Assembly (NCBI RefSeq): GCF_025147485.1
Contig: NZ_CP102263.1
Location: 3,733,501-3,797,500, forward strand
Direction: 5' to 3'
DNA: 64,000 nt
Source of the DNA: Bacteroides uniformis
Lineage (GTDB): Bacteria; Bacteroidota; Bacteroidia; Bacteroidales; Bacteroidaceae
Below the pieces are notes generated by a model that saw only the letters and a list, made by a program, of their open reading frames with translations, searched no databases and was not told where the DNA came from. Positions within the stretch are counted from its first letter, which is position 1. Each line of letters begins with the position of its first letter. Shown piece after piece: positions 46,776-56,732 of the stretch. A program made the position numbers and the translations under genes.

Positions 46776-48581
46776 TTATTCCATCACAAGCATGCTCCAG
46801 TACTTCAGCAAAGGCAAGATAAAGGTAACCGTGCCGTCCTTCTGTTCGAATGACAGTTCCTGCGAAGCACCGGCATGGAAATCGGGCGATGCAACCCATA
46901 TCTTGTTCACTTTACCGGAAACATTCATCTTCAACGGCACGTCGGACACCAGACGCGGTTCGGGCATTGTTCCGTTCAAATCCCTCCAGCTTAAGTTATC
47001 CGCATTGAGGAAGTTGAGCAGATGAATGACTTGCCTGCCATTTACATTCTTGGCATATACAGTGATGGCAGACTTCTGCGGCGGCCATGCATTCAGAGAA
47101 AGATTCCGCGCAGCATCCGTACAGTTCAGAGAAACGGAAATCTCCGCCTCCGTATCTTTATCACGAAGCAGGTTCTGATAAGCCGTCATAAAGTCATAAT
47201 AACGAATCATGGCTGTTTTCAGTACATCGTTCATCTGCAAAGCCGTGCTTGGAAAGTACTCGCGGCATAGCATGTGGTCACCCAATTCCAAATGAGAGCC
47301 TCCCAAAGCAAATATCACAGCATCCGTCAGCAGCACACCCGGTGTATTGAACTCACCGGTACTGCTACCTGCCTTGTCATAGTTCATATATGCGGCAAAC
47401 ACCGTTTTCAAGGCATGGTTGCCATACTGGTCGTTCGCTTTGATAATGGTGTGCAGATCCTTGAAGCCTGCCTCATCGCCCCATACTTCATTATAAAGGA
47501 AATCCACTTTACCCGTACCAGCTATCTGGGAAGCTCCATAGCTGGAGACGGCATTCATCACCAAACGCTTGTCCGGATGCTTCTGTTTCATGGCTTCGAT
47601 GAACGAGGCATATCCCTTAGGCAGATTTACCTTATTGCCATCATAGTCATAGCGGTCACCCCGGTTTCCCAGTTGGTCTATCTGATAACCGTCAAAGTCC
47701 AGATTGGCATAAACATCATCGTTTTTCTGGGCAATATATGCCTGCCATTCCGTATTGGTGGGATTGAGCAGGAAGATATTACTTTTCCAACTGGAGGGCA
47801 AGTCATGCGAATCCTTATCCATGCGTCCCGTGTTCTTGAATATGTACCATTCTTCCTTTACTCCGTCGGAAACGGCATCGTCCAAAGCTCCGAAACATAG
47901 ATTGTAAAACATGGACTTCATGCCCAGGCTGTGTTGTGTAGAGATATACTTCTTCACTACCTCGGTATAGACCTCCCGGTTGGCAATGTCCTTATAGACC
48001 TCGTCCAGATGCTCACGCGTACCGCCCAACGGCCAATGATGCTTGTTGTGCCAATCCTGAAACTGTACCCCGTTAATGTGGCAACGGTTCAGGAAAGCCA
48101 TCTCCTTCTCTATCACTCCATCCACCTTTTTCGAAGCATCAAAAGTGGCAACGAAACCATAACGTGGAAAACGTGTCCAGTCACTGGATACATCTACGGC
48201 AATAGTACCAAGAATAACCTCTGTTCCATTCTCTTTTGTACGGTATACATCCACCAGATAACCGGTATAATCGGTTGCCGGAGCAGTCCAAGTCCAAGTA
48301 GTACCGACAGCAGCCTGCTCCGATACAACCTTGTCCATTGTCCGGTAGCGGATTTTAGCTCCGGCAGGAAGGGCGTCAGCTGTAAAAGAAACACTCTCGC
48401 CCGGCCGGTAACATGCCTTGTCGGTAGTGAGATTGACCGTCAAGTCCGAGGTGACTGGGGTTACTTCCGTAACCCCTCCACTCTCTCCGCCTCCACCGGT
48501 ACCGCTACCGGTATCATCACTCTCCTTGCTGCATGCAACCAGCAGCAAGGCTACCATTGTTGTATAAACTATCTTCTTCAT
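46776..48581 (-). CDS. Glycoside hydrolase family 66 dextranase, lipoprotein
   Basis: 601 residues. Lipobox LLLVACSKES with Cys near residue 17, then a Gly/Ser-rich spacer that places the enzyme away from the membrane. An Ig-like N-terminal domain leads to the GH66 barrel with GYQIDQLGNRGD (nucleophile Asp) and DFLYNEVWGDE (acid/base Glu). GH66 enzymes are endo-dextranases (alpha-1,6) or cycloisomaltooligosaccharide synthases. No CITase-specific CBM35 insert is obvious, so dextranase is preferred. Surface location is inferred from the lipoprotein signal. It makes dextran the likely substrate of the locus. Confidence 0.93.
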   Translation of the reverse strand: MKKIVYTTMVALLLVACSKESDDTGSGTGGGGESGGVTEVTPVTSDLTVNLTTDKACYRPGESVSFTADALPAGAKIRYRTMDKVVSEQAAVGTTWTWTAPATDYTGYLVDVYRTKENGTEVILGTIAVDVSSDWTRFPRYGFVATFDASKKVDGVIEKEMAFLNRCHINGVQFQDWHNKHHWPLGGTREHLDEVYKDIANREVYTEVVKKYISTQHSLGMKSMFYNLCFGALDDAVSDGVKEEWYIFKNTGRMDKDSHDLPSSWKSNIFLLNPTNTEWQAYIAQKNDDVYANLDFDGYQIDQLGNRGDRYDYDGNKVNLPKGYASFIEAMKQKHPDKRLVMNAVSSYGASQIAGTGKVDFLYNEVWGDEAGFKDLHTIIKANDQYGNHALKTVFAAYMNYDKAGSSTGEFNTPGVLLTDAVIFALGGSHLELGDHMLCREYFPSTALQMNDVLKTAMIRYYDFMTAYQNLLRDKDTEAEISVSLNCTDAARNLSLNAWPPQKSAITVYAKNVNGRQVIHLLNFLNADNLSWRDLNGTMPEPRLVSDVPLKMNVSGKVNKIWVASPDFHAGASQELSFEQKDGTVTFILPLLKYWSMLVME

Positions 48582-48594
48582 CTATTGTAGATAC

Positions 48595-50091
48595 CTATTG
48601 TTTCACGATTGAAATTGTCTCTTCCAGCTGATTCAAAGTAATCAGATAGGAACCTGCTGTCGTAATCTTCCACTTCTGGTCGATGCCGCCTACCATCACG
48701 TCCAGATATTGCGCTTTGAACGCTTCGTCTGATTTATCAAGGAAAAGCATCGGTTCTGTTTCTCCTGCAGGCTGTTTGTCTGCTACAGCCGGCATGAACC
48801 AAGCTCCATTCCAATCTTCCTGCTTATCACAAGTAAATTTCAACTCACCGGCATTCAGCGTACCTTTCCAAGTAAACACATACGGATTATCCGTTGTCTG
48901 CATCGGCGTAGCATCACCAATCGTCCAACCGGCCGGAGTAGCATCACCTACCATATAAATCATCTCATACGGAGTAAATTCGCTCATCATCATGCGTTCC
49001 TTACCACTACGGATATCCATGCAAATCTTGTAGGCCTTGCCGCATTCCCCGTCTTTCAGCACCCATTTATTGTCCGGGTCGAACCCTTTCACAAACACCA
49101 CTTCTGTATCGGTATAAGCAGCATCGGCATTCTTGGCCTTATACATGTTCTCCCAACTTCCATCGGAGGTTCCGAACTTGAATTCCCCTCCTTTGCCCAC
49201 TTCAAAGAACTTGCCGAAGCGGAACAAGTATGGATCGAGCACATCTTGTTTCATCTTCACGAATCCCCAATCCGTAGCGTTACCCACAAAATAAAGCTGG
49301 TCGTAGGCAGGTGCCAACGTCTCTGTCTGGGTCAATGTAAGAACACCGGTAAACAGATTGGCTTCGACGATGTAATTATGGTCTTCTTCGACAACAAAAG
49401 GTTCATCCGGCTGGTCATCACTGCTACGAAGAACCAGCAATCCATCTGTTCCTTTGTTGTAAGAGGGCAGGAATGAGCCTAAGGTCGTGATGAACTTAAA
49501 CTCACCGGCCACAAGCCGGCCCGTCCATGTAAAGATACCATTGTCCTTGCGGGTCATCTCTGTCGCATCATCGGCACTCCAGCCGCCCGGAGTGGCACTA
49601 CCTATCAGATAAAGGGTGGATGTGAGCGGTTTATAGGCTGTAACACTGAAAGCAGTGGTAGACACCTGTTTTTCGTCCCGTTCTGTTACAGTAGCTGTCA
49701 AGCGCGCTTCCAACGAAATGTTCTCCCCGGCAGTTGCCCCAAAATGGTTGCGTAGGATGTCATTCAATTCCTCCACGCTCTTTTTCCATGAGTATTCTTG
49801 TACGGCATTCTCCACAGCTACATAAGAATCTGCAAAATCACTGCCGGTCTTGGTCAATTCCAGCGTATAGGAAATTTTATTACCCGTCCCATAATTGGTT
49901 CCCGTAGTCCAGGAAAGCTCCAGGGCATCATCGGCATGTGCCTGCTCATTCAAAACAACTTCCGTCTTGCTGGCCGTCAGTACAAGTTCATTCTGTCCTT
50001 TATCCAATTCCATGTAATCATCATCTACACAAGCAGATAAGGCTGCACAGCCCAGTAAGGCAAATACAAGGTGTGAAATATATTTCTTCAT
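48595..50091 (-). CDS. SusE/SusF-like surface glycan-binding lipoprotein
   Basis: 498 residues. Lipobox LLGCAALSAC with Cys near residue 21, followed by acidic residues (VDDDYMELD), which favour surface export in Bacteroides. An Ig-like SusE domain comes first, then three SusE/F-type carbohydrate-binding repeats recognisable by YLIGSATPGGWS, YFVGNATDWGF and YMVGDATPAGWT at about residues 165, 270 and 380. It holds glucan near the SusC/D importer. It lies 14 bp before GH66 and about 20 bp after susD. Confidence 0.93.
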   Translation of the reverse strand: MKKYISHLVFALLGCAALSACVDDDYMELDKGQNELVLTASKTEVVLNEQAHADDALELSWTTGTNYGTGNKISYTLELTKTGSDFADSYVAVENAVQEYSWKKSVEELNDILRNHFGATAGENISLEARLTATVTERDEKQVSTTAFSVTAYKPLTSTLYLIGSATPGGWSADDATEMTRKDNGIFTWTGRLVAGEFKFITTLGSFLPSYNKGTDGLLVLRSSDDQPDEPFVVEEDHNYIVEANLFTGVLTLTQTETLAPAYDQLYFVGNATDWGFVKMKQDVLDPYLFRFGKFFEVGKGGEFKFGTSDGSWENMYKAKNADAAYTDTEVVFVKGFDPDNKWVLKDGECGKAYKICMDIRSGKERMMMSEFTPYEMIYMVGDATPAGWTIGDATPMQTTDNPYVFTWKGTLNAGELKFTCDKQEDWNGAWFMPAVADKQPAGETEPMLFLDKSDEAFKAQYLDVMVGGIDQKWKITTAGSYLITLNQLEETISIVKQ

Positions 50092-50110
50092 ATTCTTCTG
50101 ATTAAATTAA

Positions 50111-51601
50111 TTAATAACCCGGGTTCTGCACCATTAAGGTATTAGCATCCATCTCCGTCTGCGGAATAGGGAACAGCAAGCGGTTCTTGTTCACGTTGCT
50201 CTTTCCAATGGAATGCAGGAATTTAATGGCATACTCTCCATTGTTGACACGAATCATGTCGAACCAGCGATGCCCTTCGAAAGCTAGTTCCATGCGGCGC
50301 TCATGGATAATCTTTTCACGCATGGTTTCCTGTGACAAGCCCGAAACCTCCGGCAGTCCGGCACGCTTACGTACAATATTCAAAGGCACGGCAGCCTAGT
50401 CAGGGCGTCCCATTTCATTCAAAGCTTCGGCCTTCTTCAGCAGGACGTCCGCATAACGATAAATCACGAAGTTGGCAGGATTGGTATTGTATTCCGGAGA
50501 AACCGTTTTCGACACCAGAAACTTGCGTACATTGTATCCCGTATTGGAATAAGAGCTTTTGTAAGCCTTACCGTCAAAATCCGGACATCCGGCATAAAGC
50601 ACGGTCAAATCCTTACGTTTGTCACCGCTCTCATATTGACCCACAAATTCTTTTGTAGGCTGGTTCCAGCCATAACTGCCGGCAACAAAGTCCGAATTAC
50701 GGGGACCCATGAAAGTAGAAAGCCAGGAAGACTGCGGATTGTTTCCCCAAAAATCATATTCCGTATTGCCCGAATACTGGACCTCGAACAAAGATTCCGG
50801 CCCGTTATTGACCAATGCATCGAAATTATCCTCATACTTGCAGGAAGAAAGGTCATACCCCAAATTTGTTATCTCATCACACAAATCAGACACCTCCTGA
50901 TAATATTCCGTATGATTAGGAGCCAGCGTCAGATAAATATCTGCCAACATGGCCAAAGCTGCATCTTTGCAGGCACGTCCCACGTTCTCGTCGTCGTAAG
51001 AAGACTTGGCAGGAAGCAGGTCAACCGCATTCTTACAATCGGAAATTATCTGGGCATAAGTCTCTTCGACTGTAGCGCGTGCAATGTCTGTCGGTTCTCC
51101 CGGATTATAAGGAGCCAAACGCAGTGGAACACCACCGTACAGACGTACCAATACATAGTAATAATGTGCACGGAGAAAATAAGCCTCTCCCAGACAGCGG
51201 TTCTTGATTCTCTCTGACACAGCTTCAGCCTCCAGAAGACTATTCAACACAATGTTGCATTGTCCTATCCCCACCCAGGGAGAACGCCACATGTACAATG
51301 CCATGCCATTGTCGCTCTGCGTTATGAAGTTAGAAGCTTGTATCGTTTCAAGGCCGTCGGTACCGCCACCGGCACCCACCAAACTGTTACCCGCCACAAT
51401 ATCCAGTGTCCAGATACGCTGGTTGTACATATTGGAAGACTGAAGGGTGCGATAGCAGGCATTGGTCAGAGCAATGGCCACATCATCGGTCACCGTCGTT
51501 TCCGGGTCAACCGTATTTTTAGGAGACTTGTCCAGAAAGTCGCTGCAGGAAGCCAGCAGCAATACTGCCAGCATATATAGTAAATTTGTTATCTTTTTCA
51601 T
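50111..51601 (-). pseudogene. SusD-like glycan-binding lipoprotein, interrupted by an amber codon
   Basis: The full frame from ATG 51601 would encode about 496 residues. Lipobox VLLLASC has Cys at residue 19, and the SusD fold includes YFLRAHYYYVLVRLYGG and FVIYRYADVLLKKAEALNE. At 50396-50398 a TAG interrupts the frame right after NEMGRPD, and the reading continues in the same frame with AAVPLNIVRKRAGLP to the normal C-terminus at 50111. One base change (GAG or CAG to TAG) explains it. The product would be 401 residues without the last 94, which include SusD C-terminal helices. It could be a true inactivation, a strain variant or a sequencing error. Confidence 0.88.
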
Positions 51602-51615
51602 ATCCGAGTCAATCA

Positions 51616-54600
51616 TTAAAAGTTAAAGTTTAATCCTAAGCTGAACGTACGGGAAATGGGGTAACGGTTCTGGTCTATTCCGTTAATACCCACTTCAGGG
51701 TCGAAACCGGAATATCCGGTGATGGTAGCCACATTCTCACAAGATAGGGAAAGGCGTGCATTTTCAATCTGGGCTTTCTGTAACCACTGCTTCGGGAAAG
51801 TGTATGAGAGTGTGATATTCTTCAAACGCAGATAAGAACCATTCTCCACAAAGCGGTCTGACACGCGTGTATTCTGATTGGGGTCGCCGAACACGGCACG
51901 CGGCATCGAATTGCTGGTCCCCTCTCCTTGCCAACGCTTCAGTACGTCGGTAGTCTGGTTATAGGCAGCTGCCATACCGGTATTGTCGATATTGTTGGCA
52001 TTGTATATCTTATTTCCGGCTATACCTTGTAAGAAAACAGAAAGTTCGAAACCCTTATAGGAAAGGCTATTGTTCATGGAGAACAGCCAACTTGGGTTCG
52101 GGTTACCGATGACGGTACGGTCACTATCATTGATGACACCATCGTTGTTCAAATCCCTGAAACGGATATCACCCGGCTCAGCTCCCGGCTGCACGGCATG
52201 TGTATTCACTTCAGACTGGTTCTGGAAGATTCCGTCCGTAACATAGCCGTAGAAGACATTAATGGGATAGTCCTTTGCCAGCATCGTTACATAGGAGTTA
52301 TTGATTTGGTTAATGTAATAAGGAACGTCGCTGTTCAAATCCTTAATTTTATTCTTATTGTAAGTGGCGGTCAGGTTCGTTTCCCATCCCAGTTCACCGG
52401 TAAGATTGATGGTATGCAGACTCATTTCAATACCTTGATTACGTACTTTTCCGGCATTGGTATACGTGGTTGTAGTATCTTCAAATCCCGATGTGATGGG
52501 GATAGACGCCTTTACCAGCATGTCTCTCGTCTCCTTCAGATAAGCATCGAACGAGAACATAACGCGTGAATTGAACAGTGAGGCATCAAAACCGATGTTG
52601 GTTTGTGCCACCTCTTCCCAATGGATATACGGGTTGGCGAGAGTAGAAGAAACCAGCGCTGTCTGATTGCCGCTCGAAATGCCGAAAGGATATACACTGG
52701 TATTGTAGGATGCCAGATAGCTGTAGTTTCCAACACTTGCCTGGCTACCGGTCACACCGTATCCCGCACGCACTTTCAGGTCATTGATATAGTCGTTTTT
52801 TGGAAACCACTTTTCCTGAGAGGCACGCCATGCCACAGATACGGAAGGGAAAGTACCCCAGCGATGTTTCTTACCGAAACGGCTGGAACCGTCACGACGA
52901 ATGGTTGCAGTCAGCAAATAGCGGTCTTCGTAAGAGTAGTTGACACGTGCCATGTAAGAGAGCAATGCCCACTCTGTCTCGTTTCCACCGATGGCATACA
53001 TTTCCTCGCCATTATCCATTTCGTGCACATTGTCGAACATAAACACATTCTTCTGCGCATTCAGGTAGTCGTTGGTGTTCCATTGGGCAGACATACCGGC
53101 CATCAATCCCACACGATGTTTTTCTGCAAAAGTATGGTCGAATAGGAAATAGTTGTCCCACAAATAAGTGAACGACTTGTTATCGCTCTTATAACGTGAA
53201 GTCTCCTCTGTGGGAGTGGGTTTCCAGTTATACTTGGGGGTAAAGTTGTCTATGAACCAGAATTTGGCATCGTAGCCGAAAGTACTTTTAAACTTAAGCC
53301 ATTTGGTAAAAGTAAGTTCTGCCGTCAAGTTGGCCAGGAAGTTATATCCATCAGTCTGACTCTTGTTCAGTTCCGTCGGTCCAATGGGGTTGCGCGTGCT
53401 GCCATACCATTCCGAGTTACCATCAGGGCCACTCCAACTGCCATCTTCATTCTTCACCGGATAAATGGGGAGCGCTTTCAGCGCATCACCTATATTATAG
53501 CTGCCCGACTTCTTCGTATCGGCACTGAACGTAATGTTATTGGAGAACTTCAACCATTTCAAGACTTGCGCATCACTGTTGGACTGGAATGTGAAGCGAC
53601 GGTAATTCACACTCTTCACGATACCGGACTGATCCAGAAAACCACCGGACACATAATAATGGGATTTCTCGTTACCGCCGGAATAACTTACCGTATAGTT
53701 CTGCATCACACCCGTACGGAGCAATTCATCCATCCAGTCGGTACCTGCACCCAATTCAGAAGGATTGGCCCATTCCGGATTAGGATTGCGTCCACTGTTC
53801 ACCATCATGTCATTACTCAACTCGGCATACTGCGCCGCGTTCAATAAAGAAGGTACGTTCGTAGCATTCTGGAAAGAGTAATTGGCAGATACAGCAAGTT
53901 TTCCTTTTCCTTCCGTACCGCGTTTGGTGGTAATCATCACAACTCCATTAGCTCCCCGAGAACCGTAGATGGCTGTGGCCGAAGCATCCTTCAATACATC
54001 CAAACGTTCCACATCGGCCATATTTAAGGAAGACAAGCCCAAGTCGGTAGGCACTCCGTCAATCACGACCAGCGGGTCGCAGTTGTTGATAGAACCCAAA
54101 CCACGAATCTTGATGGATACATTGTCTCCCGGTTTACCGGCATCTACAATCTGCACACCTGAGATTTTTCCCTGGATGGCTTGTCCCAAATTGGATACGG
54201 GGGAATCCTTGATATCCTTGTTACCGATGGAGGACACTGCTCCTGTAAGGTCGCTTTTCTTCATGGTGCCATACCCTATCACCACCACTTCATCCAGCAT
54301 TTCGGCATCTTCAGACAAAACTACCTGAAGCTGTTTCTGTCCCTTCACCTGCACCTCTTGAGTCTTATAGCCTACAAATGAAACGACAAGAGTACCGTTC
54401 GGAGACATGTTCAAAGAGAAATCACCGTCAATACCGGTTATTGTCCCATTTGTGGTTCCTTTTTCCATTACACTGGCGCCAATAACCGTTTCACCGGTCT
54501 GGTCTTTCACTACACCTTGTACTGTAATTTGCTGTGCGAACATGCACATCGGAAGTAACATTCCTATCAGACAAACCATCATCCGTAGCCTGCTGATTGG

Positions 54601-54618
54601 CATTTTGTACTTTTGCAT
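51616..54618 (-). CDS. SusC-like TonB-dependent outer-membrane glycan importer
   Basis: 1,000 residues from ATG 54618 (MQKYKMPISRLRMMV). Signal peptide ends near MCMFAQQ, then a carboxypeptidase-D-regulatory-like domain (VQGVVKDQTGETVIGASV), the plug with EVVVIGYGTMKKSDLTGAV and GANGVVMITTK, and a long beta-barrel ending in FSLGLNFNF. It pairs with SusD as a pedal-bin importer powered by TonB. An in-frame ATG at 54651 exists but precedes the family start by 11 residues. It stops 14 bp before the SusD start. Confidence 0.96.
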   Translation of the reverse strand: MQKYKMPISRLRMMVCLIGMLLPMCMFAQQITVQGVVKDQTGETVIGASVMEKGTTNGTITGIDGDFSLNMSPNGTLVVSFVGYKTQEVQVKGQKQLQVVLSEDAEMLDEVVVIGYGTMKKSDLTGAVSSIGNKDIKDSPVSNLGQAIQGKISGVQIVDAGKPGDNVSIKIRGLGSINNCDPLVVIDGVPTDLGLSSLNMADVERLDVLKDASATAIYGSRGANGVVMITTKRGTEGKGKLAVSANYSFQNATNVPSLLNAAQYAELSNDMMVNSGRNPNPEWANPSELGAGTDWMDELLRTGVMQNYTVSYSGGNEKSHYYVSGGFLDQSGIVKSVNYRRFTFQSNSDAQVLKWLKFSNNITFSADTKKSGSYNIGDALKALPIYPVKNEDGSWSGPDGNSEWYGSTRNPIGPTELNKSQTDGYNFLANLTAELTFTKWLKFKSTFGYDAKFWFIDNFTPKYNWKPTPTEETSRYKSDNKSFTYLWDNYFLFDHTFAEKHRVGLMAGMSAQWNTNDYLNAQKNVFMFDNVHEMDNGEEMYAIGGNETEWALLSYMARVNYSYEDRYLLTATIRRDGSSRFGKKHRWGTFPSVSVAWRASQEKWFPKNDYINDLKVRAGYGVTGSQASVGNYSYLASYNTSVYPFGISSGNQTALVSSTLANPYIHWEEVAQTNIGFDASLFNSRVMFSFDAYLKETRDMLVKASIPITSGFEDTTTTYTNAGKVRNQGIEMSLHTINLTGELGWETNLTATYNKNKIKDLNSDVPYYINQINNSYVTMLAKDYPINVFYGYVTDGIFQNQSEVNTHAVQPGAEPGDIRFRDLNNDGVINDSDRTVIGNPNPSWLFSMNNSLSYKGFELSVFLQGIAGNKIYNANNIDNTGMAAAYNQTTDVLKRWQGEGTSNSMPRAVFGDPNQNTRVSDRFVENGSYLRLKNITLSYTFPKQWLQKAQIENARLSLSCENVATITGYSGFDPEVGINGIDQNRYPISRTFSLGLNFNF

Positions 54619-54688
54619 AATATAAGAATTTAAAGTTAATAATAAAAACATAAATCACATGTGTCACTCTTTCCGAAGAGGGACAATG

Positions 54689-54696
54689 CAAATGTA
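54689..54696 (-). promoter_or_regulatory. -7 box of the glycan-utilization operon
   Basis: CAAATGTA reads TACATTTG on the minus strand (TAnnTTTG), 70 bp before the SusC ATG. No TTTG is found at -33, as expected for an activated promoter. Confidence 0.5.
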
Positions 54697-54730
54697 TCAG
54701 ATAAGAGAAGCCAATAGTGGAGGAAAGAGT

Positions 54731-54819
54731 AAAAAAGTAGTGGTTTACATCATTCAAAAATACTTAAACCACTATATACCAATAATATATAAAATTATTA
54801 CCCAACTAAAAAAGTAGTG
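54731..54819. promoter_or_regulatory. Repeats upstream of susC, possible activator sites
   Basis: AAAAAAGTAGTG occurs at 54731-54742 and 54808-54819 (direct, 77 bp apart). A 9-bp inverted repeat, AGTGGTTTA (54739-54747) and TAAACCACT (54765-54773), overlaps the first. All lie upstream of the -7 box, where the SusR-like regulator would be expected to bind. Confidence 0.45.
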
Positions 54820-54867
54820 AAAATATAAGCGTAAAAGAGACACTTCCAAGCTTCAAAACCCCTATTC

Positions 54868-56526
54868 TCAGTTCTTCGACTTGCCAATTGTCATCACTTC
54901 CTGTTCCAACAAGTCGCGGTCACCGGCAGCCTTGTTGCGAACCTTCGTACGATAGTTATAAATGGTGGTAACAGAATATCGAAGGAATTGGGCTATCTTC
55001 ACGCTGTCAGTAATACCCAAACGTATCAATGCAAAGATGCGCAACTCTGTATTCATCCGTTCGCCGGCTTTCAAGGATATTTGCTCATCATCGGCAAGCA
55101 GGGCATTGAAGTCTTCTACAAAAGTAGGAAACAGCTGCAGGAAGGTATTATCAAAGTTGGTATAGAATTCCTTTAATTCCCCCTCTATGAATTTAGAAGA
55201 CTTGATGTTCTTGTAGAGTTCCTCCACATTTCCGGTAGCGGCAATCTTTCCCAGCGACCGGCGGTAATTGTCCATCTTTTCCAAATAGACCGAGCACTGG
55301 TCCATATAACGGCCGATATACTCCTCCTTCAGATAGGAGTTTTCGGCAATGCTGTGGTTGGCCTCCTTGAGTTGTGCATTGGAAAGGTGAAGCTCATCAT
55401 TCAGCTCCTTCAACCGTTTGTTGGCGTCAATCACTTCCCTGCGGGCGGCAGCCACTTTCTTCATCTGCTTGTATACATAAAATATGGCAAGCAACAGAAA
55501 AAGTGAAAGCAGGCTGATAGATACCAGTGCCCATTTCATCTGCTCCTGCTGCTTCTCCGTCTTTTGCTGGTAAGCATCATTAATGATAGGAAAGATTTCC
55601 AGAATCTCCAGCTTGCGCAACCGGGCATTGCAGGCGGCTGCATCTTCCATACATATCTTTACATAAGAATAGGCACGCTCGATGTCTCCTTCCTGGTAAA
55701 GCAGTACGGCGAGCTTGCGTAAAGAGATATATTCACGGACAGCGGTTTTCATATCCGCCATAGCAGAAACAATCAGGTATTCCTTTTCCTTCTCTTTGTC
55801 CCCTTTCAGCCGGTAAGACTCTGATAAAGTATAGGCACAAATCGCAACGTCGTGTTCATAGTCCTTCTGCAGCGCCAGATAATCCGTCAGCAAACGGATG
55901 GCCTTGTCATATTCATTGCGTACATTATACTGGTCGGACTGAATCAAGGTATGTATCAGAAGATTATCTTTATTGACCAACAGCAACGAATCACGATATT
56001 TGTCCGTAAGCTCCGTATAAAGCTTCTTTTCATATGCCGTCACGGCATAATCGGCCATAAGGCCATAGACCGTACGGTAGATATGGTAATAATATGGATG
56101 GATATCCACCGGTAACCGGTCTATATGGATATTCCGCATCAAATCCATAACTTCCTTATACATACCGGTCATTCCCAAAACATCTGCTTTATTCATGCGG
56201 GCATTGTCTATGTATTCCCGGTTTCCAAGACGTATGGCTATCTGTTCCCTTTCCTCGGCCATGTGCAATGCAGAATCCGTATTGAACGAACGGTACTCAT
56301 CCAGCAATGTGCCAAGAATGGCAAAACGTTCTTCATCCGGTATCTGCCGATGCAACTGTCTTTTCAGTTCCACCAGTTTCAGCTCTTTCTGCTCCATGTA
56401 TATGGGACGCTCCTTTATCGCCTGGTCCAGTTTCAGCAGCAAAGAATCCGCCCGGCTGCTGTCTGCAGCATGAAGGCGGCACATACAGATGGTACAAAGA
56501 CACAAGAATATGATTATATTTTTCAT
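54868..56526 (-). CDS. SusR-like membrane regulator (TPR, membrane span, HTH; DUF6377)
   Basis: 552 residues. A signal peptide (to about residue 20) leads to a periplasmic helical region with TPR-like pairs (to about 330). One span follows (WALVSISLLSLFLLLAIFYVY, about 334-354), then a cytosolic coiled coil and a C-terminal helix-turn-helix (ITDSVKIAQFLRYSVTTIYNYRTKVRNK). This matches SusR of the starch locus, which binds oligosaccharide outside and DNA inside. It lies directly upstream of susC on the same strand and should activate that operon. Isomalto-oligosaccharides are the likely signal (inference). Confidence 0.92.
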   Translation of the reverse strand: MKNIIIFLCLCTICMCRLHAADSSRADSLLLKLDQAIKERPIYMEQKELKLVELKRQLHRQIPDEERFAILGTLLDEYRSFNTDSALHMAEEREQIAIRLGNREYIDNARMNKADVLGMTGMYKEVMDLMRNIHIDRLPVDIHPYYYHIYRTVYGLMADYAVTAYEKKLYTELTDKYRDSLLLVNKDNLLIHTLIQSDQYNVRNEYDKAIRLLTDYLALQKDYEHDVAICAYTLSESYRLKGDKEKEKEYLIVSAMADMKTAVREYISLRKLAVLLYQEGDIERAYSYVKICMEDAAACNARLRKLEILEIFPIINDAYQQKTEKQQEQMKWALVSISLLSLFLLLAIFYVYKQMKKVAAARREVIDANKRLKELNDELHLSNAQLKEANHSIAENSYLKEEYIGRYMDQCSVYLEKMDNYRRSLGKIAATGNVEELYKNIKSSKFIEGELKEFYTNFDNTFLQLFPTFVEDFNALLADDEQISLKAGERMNTELRIFALIRLGITDSVKIAQFLRYSVTTIYNYRTKVRNKAAGDRDLLEQEVMTIGKSKN

Positions 56527-56732
56527 CCGGCTTTCCGATTAGTTAAAGGCAATACTTTTTGAGAATCCTCATGCAAAAGTAATTAAAATACCATAAAAAC
56601 CTATTCTACTATCATTAAAAGCTCGAAAGCAGAGTGATAAAAAGGCATACTGCAAGCAAAAGAATCAAAATATTGAATTACCTTTACGGAAAATCCAAAG
56701 AAAGACCATATCATAAATATCATCCGAGCATC

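Noticed and set aside
50111..50389. Separate 92-residue gene after the SusD fragment
   Set aside because: It is in the same frame as the upstream SusD and completes its C-terminus. It is the tail of an interrupted gene, with GTG only appearing as a start by chance.
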